NCBI GenBank assembly: GCA_040755915.1
Contig: JBFLWM010000020.1
Location: 41,875-105,874 of the forward strand
Origin: Sulfurivermis sp040755915
Lineage (GTDB): Bacteria > Pseudomonadota > Gammaproteobacteria > Thiohalomonadales > Thiohalomonadaceae
Length of the DNA stretch: 64,000 nt
Direction: 5' to 3'
The position numbers and the translations under genes are program-made. The notes beneath the pieces were generated by a model, which was not told the origin of the DNA, did not search any database, and saw only the letters and a list, made by a program, of their open reading frames with translations. Below are positions 41,198 to 48,329 of the stretch, piece by piece (within the stretch, counting starts at the first letter, position 1; each line of letters begins with the position of its first letter).

Positions 41198-42508
41198 ATG
41201 AGCGAACGACATCAAATCATCGTGGTCGGCGGCGGCGCCGGCGGTCTGGAACTGGTGACGGCGCTGGGCGACAAACTGGGCCGGCGCAAGAAGGCCGACA
41301 TCACCCTCATCGACACCAGCCGCACCCATGTGTGGAAGCCGCTGCTGCACGAAGTGGCGGCCGGCACCCTCGACTCCCATGAGGACGAGCTGGAATACCT
41401 GGCGCAGGCGCGCTGGCATCACTTCCGTTTCCGCCTCGGCCGCATGGTGGGGCTGGATCGCGAGCGGCAGGAGGTCCTGCTCGCCGCCACGCGCAACGAG
41501 GAGGGCAACGAGATCGTGCCGGAGCGGCGTTTCCGCTATGACACCCTGGTCATCGCCGTTGGCTCGCTGTCCAACGACTTCGGCATCCCCGGCGTAAAGG
41601 AACACTGCCTGTTCCTCGACACCACCGCCCAGGCCGAGCGCTTCCAGCGCCGCCTGCTCGACTGCATGCTGCGCGCCCACACCCAGGGCGCGCCGGTGCG
41701 GCCCGGCCAGCTCGACGTCGCCATCGTCGGTGCCGGCGCCACCGGCGTGGAGCTGGCGGCGCAGCTGCACCACGTCACGCGCCAGCTCTCCGCCTTCGGC
41801 CTCGATACCATCGACCCGGAGCGTCACATCAAGCTGCACGTCATCGAGGCCTCGCCGCGCATCCTGCCGGCGCTGCCGCCCAGGCTCTCTGCCGCCGCGA
41901 CCGCCGATCTGGCGCGCCTCGGCGTGGTGGTGCACACCAACGAGCGGGTGGTGGAGGTGACCCATGAGGGCATCCGCACCGCCACCGGCCACTTCATCCC
42001 GGCGGCATTCCGGGTGTGGGCCGCCGGCATCAAGGCGCCGGATTTCCTGCAGGACATCGCCGGCCTGGAGACCAACCGCATCCACCAGCTGGTGGTGCGC
42101 CCCACCCTGCAGACCACGCGCGACGACAACATCTATGCCATCGGCGACTGCGCCGCCTGCGCCATGAACGACGCCGGAGACACGGTGCCGCCGCGCGCCC
42201 AGGCCGCCCACCAGATGGCCTCCCTGGTGGCGAAATCCATCCTGCGCCGGCTCCGGGGCAAGGCCCTGCCCGCCTATCGTTACACCGACTATGGCTCCCT
42301 CGTGACACTGGGCAAGTACAGCACCGTGGGTAGCCTGATGGGGGGCCTCACCGGCAGCCTGATGGTCACCGGCTTCATCGCCCGCATGGTGTACCTGTCG
42401 CTGTACAAGATGCACCAGGTGGCCCTGCACGGCTGGATCCGCACCGCCCTGCTCACCCTGGCCCACTTCCTGCGCCGGGCGGTGAATCCGCAGCTCAAGC
42501 TGCATTGA
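41198..42508 (+). CDS. ndh: Type II NADH:quinone oxidoreductase (NDH-2)
   Basis: The 436-residue flavoprotein starts MSERHQIIVVGGGAGGLELV with the FAD dinucleotide fold, has the NADH fold VAIVGAGATGVELAAQ near residue 178, and the second FAD motif NIYAIGDCAAC. A C-terminal amphipathic segment (MVTGFIARMVYLSLYKMHQ) would hold it on the membrane, as in E. coli Ndh (434 residues). It oxidises NADH and reduces quinone without pumping protons. A start at an upstream MVQT codon (41186) is possible. Confidence 0.94.
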   Translation: MSERHQIIVVGGGAGGLELVTALGDKLGRRKKADITLIDTSRTHVWKPLLHEVAAGTLDSHEDELEYLAQARWHHFRFRLGRMVGLDRERQEVLLAATRNEEGNEIVPERRFRYDTLVIAVGSLSNDFGIPGVKEHCLFLDTTAQAERFQRRLLDCMLRAHTQGAPVRPGQLDVAIVGAGATGVELAAQLHHVTRQLSAFGLDTIDPERHIKLHVIEASPRILPALPPRLSAAATADLARLGVVVHTNERVVEVTHEGIRTATGHFIPAAFRVWAAGIKAPDFLQDIAGLETNRIHQLVVRPTLQTTRDDNIYAIGDCAACAMNDAGDTVPPRAQAAHQMASLVAKSILRRLRGKALPAYRYTDYGSLVTLGKYSTVGSLMGGLTGSLMVTGFIARMVYLSLYKMHQVALHGWIRTALLTLAHFLRRAVNPQLKLH

Positions 42509-42516
42509 CGCACCAT

Positions 42517-42597
42517 CCCCCGTAGGAGCGGATCGTATCCGCGACACAGCGCGGGGCAGGCCACGTGGGGCGCGGACACGATCCGCTCCTACGGGGG
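42517..42597. repeat. REP/REPIN-like inverted repeat, 81 bp
   Basis: The left arm CCCCCGTAGGAGCGGATCG (42517-42535) and the right arm CGATCCGCTCCTACGGGGG (42579-42597) are perfectly complementary over 19 bases. The GTAGGAGCGG...CGCG pattern matches extragenic palindromes widespread in gammaproteobacteria, mobilised by RAYT transposases. It lies eight bases after the ndh stop and may also terminate or stabilise the ndh message. The remaining spacer to 42840 holds the next promoter. Confidence 0.9.
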
Positions 42598-42724
42598 CCG
42601 GGCATGCCTCCCTCTCCCTGTGACCCCCGTTCCGTTTTGACCGCCCCGTCTGCCGTACCATCACGCCCTTCATCGGCAAGGAAGCGGCGGACCCAGGGAT
42701 GAAAAATATTGTGTTGCCACCCCA

Positions 42725-42753
42725 TCGACAGCCGGCGGCGGCAGGCCTAGAAT
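42725..42753 (+). promoter_or_regulatory. Sigma-70 promoter upstream of the GH17-GT2 gene
   Basis: TCGACA (42725-42730) and TAGAAT (42748-42753) are each one base from consensus and are 17 bp apart. The start near 42760 gives an 80-nt leader containing the hairpin CCGGAG/CTCCGG at 42766-42783. Confidence 0.7.
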
Positions 42754-42840
42754 CTCGCGCCGATCCCGGAGCATTTTCTCCGGTGAGGTCCTCCCCCTTC
42801 CTGTTGCCGGCCGCCGCCGGTTGATGCAGGTCGTACCGCA

Positions 42841-45516
42841 ATGAAGTTCCCCCGTGCCGTCGCCGCCATCGCGCTGACCGTGATCAGCGTGAATCTGGCC
42901 CTATGGGCCGCCCTCAACCGGCCCGACACACCGCAGGACTGGAGCGGCCGCATCAACGGTGTTTCATTCAACCCCTACCGCGCCGACGATGATCCGCGGC
43001 GCGGACGTCATCCCGACGTTTACGCCATCGACGCCGATCTGAAACAGGTGGCCGGCCACGTCAAGCGCGTACGCACCTATTCCTCGCTCAACGGCATGGA
43101 GCGCATCCCGGCGCTGGCGGGCAAGCACGGCCTCACCGTCACCGCCGGTGCCTGGCTCGACACCCGGCGCGAGCGCAATGCCGAGGAACTGCTCAACCTG
43201 ATCCGCAATGCACGCGACCACCGCAACATCGACCGTCTCATCGTCGGCAACGAAAGCCTGCTGCGCGGCGACCTGGAGGTGGTGGAGCTGGTGACCTACC
43301 TGCGCGAGGTGCGCCATCAGGTGCGCCTGCCGGTGAGCACCGCCGAACCGTGGCACATCTGGCTGGCCCACCCGGAACTGGCCGACGAGGTGGACTTCAT
43401 CGCCGCCCACATCCTGCCCTACTGGGAAGGGGTGCCGGCGGACGAGGCGGTCAATTACGTGCTGCACCGCTACCAGCAGCTGACCCGCGCCTTCCCCGGC
43501 AAGCCGGTGCTCATCGCCGAGGTGGGCTGGCCCAGTGCCGGCCATGCGCTCAAGGCGGCAGCGCCGTCCAAGGCCAACGAGGCGCAATTTCTGCGCCGCT
43601 TCTTCAATGCGGCGCACGAACACCACATCGACTACTTCGTGATGGAGGCCTTCGACCAGCCCTGGAAGCGCGCCGAGGAAGGCAGCGTGGGACCGTACTG
43701 GGGGCTGTGGGATGTGGAGCGCGAGCTGAAGCTGCCGCTCACCGGCGCGGTGTGGCAGAACCCGGGCTGGCCCTGGCAGGCGGCCCTGTCCGTGCTGCTG
43801 GCGCTGGCGCCGATGCTGTGGTTCCTGCAGCGCTGGCAGGCGCTGCGCCGCCGCGGCCGCCTGTTCTTCGCCTTCGTGCTGCAGTTCTGCGCCACCCTGC
43901 TGGTGTGGACCCTGGCCCTGCCCTACACCCAGCGCCTGGACTGGACCGAGACCCTGCTGTGGGCCCTGCTGATCCCGGCACAGCTCGCCCTGCTCGCCGT
44001 AGTGCTGATCAACAGCCTGGAGCTGGTGGAGCTGCTGTGGCAGCGCGCGCTGCGCCGCGGCTTCCGCCCACAGGAGCCGGCGCCAGGGCAGCCGTTGCCG
44101 ATGGTGTCGCTGCACCTCGCCATCTGCAACGAGCCACCCGCACTGGTGATCGAAACCCTCGATTCGCTGGCACAGCTCGACTATCCGGATTTCGAGGTCA
44201 TCGTGGTGGACAACAACACCACCGACCCGACACTGTGGCAGCCGGTGCAGGCGCATTGCGCGAAACTCGGCGTGCGCTTCCGCTTCTACTCGCTGGGCAA
44301 ATGGCAGGGATTCAAGGCCGGCGCCCTCAACTTCGCCCTGCGCGAGACCGACCCGCGCGCGGCAGTGGTCGGAGTGATCGACGCCGACTACGTGGTGCAG
44401 CCCTACTGGCTGAAGACCATGCTGCCCTACTTCGCCAAGGAACGCGTAGCCATCGTCCAGGCGCCGCAGGACCACCGCGACTGGGACGACAAGCCCTTCG
44501 AGGAGATCATCAACTGGGAGTACGCCGGCTTCTTCCACATCGGCATGGTGCACCGCAACGAGCGCAACGCCATCATCCAGCACGGCACCATGACCCTGGT
44601 GCGCAGGAGCGCGCTGGTCGAGCAGCAGGGCTGGCCGGAGTGGTGCATCTGCGAGGATGCCGAACTCGGCCTGCGTCTGTTCAAGGCCGGCCACGAGGCG
44701 GTATACGTCAACCACCCCTTCGGCCGCGGCCTCACCCCGCACACCTTCGCCGGCTACAAGGGCCAGCGCTTCCGCTGGGCCTACGGCGCAGTGCAGATCC
44801 TCAAGGCCCACTGGCGCGCGCTGCTGCCGTGGGACGACAACCCGCTCACCCCGGCGCAGCGCTACCATTTCGCCATGGGCTGGCTGCCCTGGTTCGCCGA
44901 TGCGCTGCACCTGATCTTCACTGCCAGCGCCCTGCTGTGGAGCCTGGGCCTCGTTCTGCTGCCGCAGTATTTCGCCTTCCCGCTGGCCGAATTCCTGCTG
45001 CCGGTGCTGGCCCTGTTCGGCTTCAAGCTGCTGCACTCGCTGTGGCTGTACCGCGCCCGCGTGCCCTGCACCTGGCGCCAGACCCTCGGCGCGGCGCTGG
45101 CCGGCATGAGCCTGACCCATACCGTGGCGCGCGCCATCATCCAGGGCGTGTTCACCTCCAGCCAGCCGTTCCTGCGCACGCCCAAGGCGGCGGAGAAGAC
45201 CGCCTGGGTGCGCGCCCTGCTGCAGGCGCGCGAGGAATTGTTCGTGTTCGCCGGCCTGCTGCTGCTCGGCGGCGGCGTCATGGTCCGCTATGGGCTGGAG
45301 AACGGCGAGGCCGCACTGTGGCTCGCCATACTCGCAGTGCAGTCACTGCCCTATCTCGCCGCCGGCCTGGTGTCGCTCAGCACCGTGCTGCCCGTGCCGC
45401 AGCCCGTCTGGCTGCAGTGGCTGCGCAGCCGCGGTGCACGGCTCGTCGCCCGCCTGCCCCGCATGACACCACGACGTGACATAACCACCGTGCAGCAGCC
45501 GACCGCACCGCAATAA
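42841..45516 (+). CDS. ndvB: NdvB-like beta-glucan synthase (GH17-GT2 membrane fusion)
   Basis: The 891-residue protein has a signal anchor, a periplasmic GH17 domain (residues ~35-300) with the acid/base Glu in IVGNESLLR (~136) and the nucleophile in LIAEVGWPS (~225), TM helices (~315-395), then a GT2 domain with VVDNNTTD, VIDADYV (DxD), ICEDAELGL and the processive QRFRWAYG motif, and C-terminal TM helices. Pseudomonas aeruginosa NdvB (periplasmic cyclic beta-1,3-glucan synthase) has this layout and similar length. The GT2 part would polymerise glucose and the GH17 part branch or cyclise it. Confidence 0.88.
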   Translation: MKFPRAVAAIALTVISVNLALWAALNRPDTPQDWSGRINGVSFNPYRADDDPRRGRHPDVYAIDADLKQVAGHVKRVRTYSSLNGMERIPALAGKHGLTVTAGAWLDTRRERNAEELLNLIRNARDHRNIDRLIVGNESLLRGDLEVVELVTYLREVRHQVRLPVSTAEPWHIWLAHPELADEVDFIAAHILPYWEGVPADEAVNYVLHRYQQLTRAFPGKPVLIAEVGWPSAGHALKAAAPSKANEAQFLRRFFNAAHEHHIDYFVMEAFDQPWKRAEEGSVGPYWGLWDVERELKLPLTGAVWQNPGWPWQAALSVLLALAPMLWFLQRWQALRRRGRLFFAFVLQFCATLLVWTLALPYTQRLDWTETLLWALLIPAQLALLAVVLINSLELVELLWQRALRRGFRPQEPAPGQPLPMVSLHLAICNEPPALVIETLDSLAQLDYPDFEVIVVDNNTTDPTLWQPVQAHCAKLGVRFRFYSLGKWQGFKAGALNFALRETDPRAAVVGVIDADYVVQPYWLKTMLPYFAKERVAIVQAPQDHRDWDDKPFEEIINWEYAGFFHIGMVHRNERNAIIQHGTMTLVRRSALVEQQGWPEWCICEDAELGLRLFKAGHEAVYVNHPFGRGLTPHTFAGYKGQRFRWAYGAVQILKAHWRALLPWDDNPLTPAQRYHFAMGWLPWFADALHLIFTASALLWSLGLVLLPQYFAFPLAEFLLPVLALFGFKLLHSLWLYRARVPCTWRQTLGAALAGMSLTHTVARAIIQGVFTSSQPFLRTPKAAEKTAWVRALLQAREELFVFAGLLLLGGGVMVRYGLENGEAALWLAILAVQSLPYLAAGLVSLSTVLPVPQPVWLQWLRSRGARLVARLPRMTPRRDITTVQQPTAPQ

Positions 45517-45531
45517 AGGCTTGCCGTCACC

Positions 45532-45554
45532 GGGGGCACTGGTAAAGTGCCCCC
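45532..45554 (+). promoter_or_regulatory. Hairpin abutting the truC start codon
   Basis: Arms GGGGGCAC (45532-45539) and GTGCCCCC (45547-45554) around a seven-base loop end exactly at the base before the ATG at 45555. There is no room for a normal Shine-Dalgarno, so the hairpin would be expected to limit initiation or act as a partial terminator after ndvB. Confidence 0.6.
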
Positions 45555-46244
45555 ATGCAGCCGCTCACCATCCTCTACCAGGACGAACACTACGTCGCCA
45601 TCGACAAGCCCGCCGGCATGCTGGTACACCGCACCCGCATCGCCGAGGAGGCCGAGTACGCCATGCAGCGCCTGCGCGATCAGCTCGGCCAGCATGTGTT
45701 CATCATCCATCGTCTCGACCGGCCCACCTCCGGCGTGCTGCTGTTCGCACTGAGTTCGGAGGCCGCACGCGCCATGTGTGCAGTATTCGAATCACGTCAG
45801 GTGGAGAAGCGCTATCTCGCCGTAGTGCGCGGCTGGACCGAGGAGGCAGGCGTCATCGACTACCCGCTGCGCGAGGAGAAACACAAGGAGGCACAGCATG
45901 CCGTCACCGCCTGGCGCCGCCTCGCCACCGTGGAGCTGGACATCGCCGTCGGCCGCTATCCCAAGGCGCGCTATTCATTGATCGAGGCAGTGCCCGAGAC
46001 CGGACGCATGCACCAGATCCGCAAGCACTTCGCCCACATCTTCCATCCCCTCGTCGGCGACACCACCTACGGCGAAGGGCGTCACAACCGCCTGTTCCGC
46101 GATCACTTCGCCATGGAGCGTCTGTTGCTGATGGCGACGGAATTGAGTTTTGTCCATCCCTACAGCAATGAACCCGTCACCCTCCGCGCGCCGCTGCCGC
46201 CGGAGGTAACACAACTGTTTACGCGGCTGGGATGGGAGTACTAG
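45555..46244 (+). CDS. truC: RluA-family pseudouridine synthase, TruC-like
   Basis: The 229-residue enzyme has the catalytic motif HRLDRPTSGVLLFA (Asp at ~54), VEKRYLAVVRGW and GRMHQIRKHFAHIFHPLVGD. TruC modifies U65 of some tRNAs. It lacks an S4 domain, as do TruC and RluA; RluA is a less likely alternative. Confidence 0.88.
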   Translation: MQPLTILYQDEHYVAIDKPAGMLVHRTRIAEEAEYAMQRLRDQLGQHVFIIHRLDRPTSGVLLFALSSEAARAMCAVFESRQVEKRYLAVVRGWTEEAGVIDYPLREEKHKEAQHAVTAWRRLATVELDIAVGRYPKARYSLIEAVPETGRMHQIRKHFAHIFHPLVGDTTYGEGRHNRLFRDHFAMERLLLMATELSFVHPYSNEPVTLRAPLPPEVTQLFTRLGWEY

Positions 46245-46348
46245 CCTTTGCACCATGGCTTGCACGATGATATGGGACAGGAGACGGGCAAGCTGTAACA
46301 CAGAGCTGCTAACCTAGACCCTGCGCTTACAACTCATAACCAACAGAC

Positions 46349-47275
46349 ATGTGGTTCAAACAGGCCATTCTTTACAAAAAGGCGGAGCTGACGCGAATGC
46401 TGGAGGGGCCGCTGGCCACACTGGCGGAACGCTGTGCCGGCGTGTGGCCCGATGCTGCGGCACTGGATGATCTGCTGCGCGCCGAATTCGCCAGCGTAGC
46501 CAATGCCACGCGGCTGTATGTGTGCGATGCCGATACCCGCCAGCTCACCGCCGGCATTGCCGCCGCACAGCTGGAAGAACATCGCCGCGGCCGCCGCTTC
46601 AGTGAACAACCTTATGACGCCGGCAACCTGCCGTTCCGCGGCATGGCACTCACCTCGGTGTTTCTCGACGAGGAAACCATGAAGCGCAGCATCGCCGCGA
46701 TCCAGGCCATCATCGGCAACGACATGCTGCTGGGCTTTCTGGTAGTGGAGTTCGAGCTGGACGCCATCCCCCTGCCCCAGACGGCCTTCACCGGTGCCGC
46801 CTGGACACAATACAAGGGTGACCCGGCCATCCGCGCCTCGGTGTTCGATCAGTGCCGCAGCAAGAGCCGGCTCGATCAGCGTATCGATATTGCCATCGAC
46901 ACCCTCGACGGCCTGATGCGCGCCCACGGCATCTATCACATCATCCTGCACTTCTCCAGCTCACGGGCGATCTTCTGGGTGTTTGACGACCCGTACAACT
47001 ACCGCTTCCACAGTGTGGAGGAGATGCTCGATCCGGAGATCTGGCTGGCCTATCCGGCGCGCCCCTATCCACGTAATGCCAAGGTGCCGGAGGAGAAGAT
47101 TCGTCAGGTGCTGGAGAAATTCAAGGCACTGCGCGAGTCGGATGAAAACATCTATCTGCGTTCCGGTTCACTGAATGTGATGAACGGCATCGTCGGCCTC
47201 ACCTTCTCCTGCGACGGCTCGCACTATCTGACGGTGGATGAGTTCCTCAACCAGCAACATCCGTTCTGGGCCTGA
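46349..47275 (+). CDS. PDC-like sensor-domain protein, function unknown
   Basis: The 308-residue product has no signal peptide or TM helix. The N-terminal helix and TRLYVCDADTRQLTAG, RPFRGMALTSVFLDE-like (here NLPFRGMALTSVFLD) and LLGFLVVEFELDAI segments resemble a PDC/Cache-type sensing fold; the second half includes IILHFSSSRAIFWVFDDPYNYRF. It stands alone between truC and the rhombosortase. The family call is tentative. Confidence 0.55.
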   Translation: MWFKQAILYKKAELTRMLEGPLATLAERCAGVWPDAAALDDLLRAEFASVANATRLYVCDADTRQLTAGIAAAQLEEHRRGRRFSEQPYDAGNLPFRGMALTSVFLDEETMKRSIAAIQAIIGNDMLLGFLVVEFELDAIPLPQTAFTGAAWTQYKGDPAIRASVFDQCRSKSRLDQRIDIAIDTLDGLMRAHGIYHIILHFSSSRAIFWVFDDPYNYRFHSVEEMLDPEIWLAYPARPYPRNAKVPEEKIRQVLEKFKALRESDENIYLRSGSLNVMNGIVGLTFSCDGSHYLTVDEFLNQQHPFWA

Positions 47276-47867
47276 CGGTACGGCGGACCCGCAATGACAG
47301 GGCATACAGCAATCCGCTGAGCGTTCCATAAAGGTGGGCGTCGACGATTACACCGCCCCCCACCCACTGGGCTGTCGGCAATTCGCTGCCGCCAAACTGT
47401 TCCCAGGCGAGCTTGGCAGCCACAACCACGAGCACCAGCCATGCCCTGTGTCGTTCTCGCGGCAACATGGCCACAGCCCCCGCCACCAGCATGCCGTGCA
47501 GCACACCGGAAAGTCCCACGTACCACGCCAGGGCGGCGTCAAACAGATACAGGCCGGCACCAATGGCGAACGCGCACCATACCCAGGCGATCAGCCATGT
47601 CGCCGTGCGCATGGCTCTGCCGCACCATATCCAGATCAGGAACATGCCTGTCAGGTTCAAGGCGAGATGCGCCCAGCCAAGATGAGCTACATGGGCAGTA
47701 AGCAGCCGCCAGGGGGCTGCGGTCAGCAGTGCGCGCTCATAACGCAGGGAGGTACTCCAGCCGGCCCACTGCACAAGCACGCAGACAACCCCAAGGGTCA
47801 GCGGCAACCGCCACTGCCGCAACATTTGGCACATCATCCGAAAACTCGCCGACTGCTTAATCATCAT
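47247..47867 (-). CDS. rrtA: Rhombosortase (rhomboid-family intramembrane protease)
   Basis: The 206-residue, six-TM protein has the rhombosortase catalytic motif GLSGVLHGMLVAGA (Ser nucleophile near residue 118) and a second His in the last helix region (VIVDAHLYGTLSGLLYAL). HVAHLGWAHLALNLTGM supplies the usual N-terminal HxxxN block. Rhombosortases process GlyGly-CTERM proteins at the inner membrane. The ATG at 47867 overlaps by four bases (ATGA) the stop of the restored frame of the kinase remnant upstream. Confidence 0.85.
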   Translation of the reverse strand: MMIKQSASFRMMCQMLRQWRLPLTLGVVCVLVQWAGWSTSLRYERALLTAAPWRLLTAHVAHLGWAHLALNLTGMFLIWIWCGRAMRTATWLIAWVWCAFAIGAGLYLFDAALAWYVGLSGVLHGMLVAGAVAMLPRERHRAWLVLVVVAAKLAWEQFGGSELPTAQWVGGGVIVDAHLYGTLSGLLYALSLRVRRTVRPRTDVAG

Positions 47868-48231
47868 GCATCCACAACCGACATGTGCGGCAGAGTTACC
47901 TGCAACGCAGCCCCCCCAGCGCGGAGCATCCGCTATGCAGCTCACCGTCATGGGCATGGACAATATCCTGCACCATGACCAGACCGATACCATGGCCCGG
48001 GGTGGCCTCATCCAGGCGCCCGCCACGCTCAAGGACCTGCGCTGCGCTGTCCGCGGCAATACCCGGACCGTCGTCCTCCACGCCAATATGCAGCGCATCG
48101 GCATGTGCGGCAACCGTAACGCGGATACTCGTTGTGCAGGGTATGCTGTTTTCCATTTTCAATGGCACGCAGCTCTCCTGCCACCACATGCCGGGGGCGC
48201 AGGCCCCAATCAGAACCAGGTTCTTGTTCAT
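47864..48231 (-). pseudogene. Remnant of a PhoQ-type sensor histidine kinase (ATPase domain, truncated and frameshifted)
   Basis: Reading on the minus strand from about 48140, the protein RVTVAAHADALHIGVEDDGPGIAAD, then VLERGGRLDEATPGHGIGLVMVQDIVHAHDGELHSG, is the G1/G2 part of a HATPase domain, closest in style to PhoQ. All upstream domains are missing. The frame then stops after GGLRCR; adding one G to the seven-G run (plus-strand C-run at about 47909-47915) restores LGGAALQVTLPHMSVVDA and a stop that overlaps the rhombosortase ATG. So it is truncated at the 5' side and also frameshifted in a homopolymer. A sequencing error could explain the frameshift but not the truncation. Confidence 0.75.
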
Positions 48232-48329
48232 GCGTTGCCTCCCCGTATCTGCTGTAAGCATGGTTCAGCAGTGTAGGGAGGCAGCCTGAGCAGTTTCTGA
48301 ACGATCCCGCTGTTGGCAATGAGGAAGAA

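Noticed and set aside
40718..42841. A 707-codon minus-strand frame opposite ndh
   Set aside because: Codon pattern is a GC-rich antisense shadow of ndh; only the last 129 codons (start 41107) form a real membrane protein.
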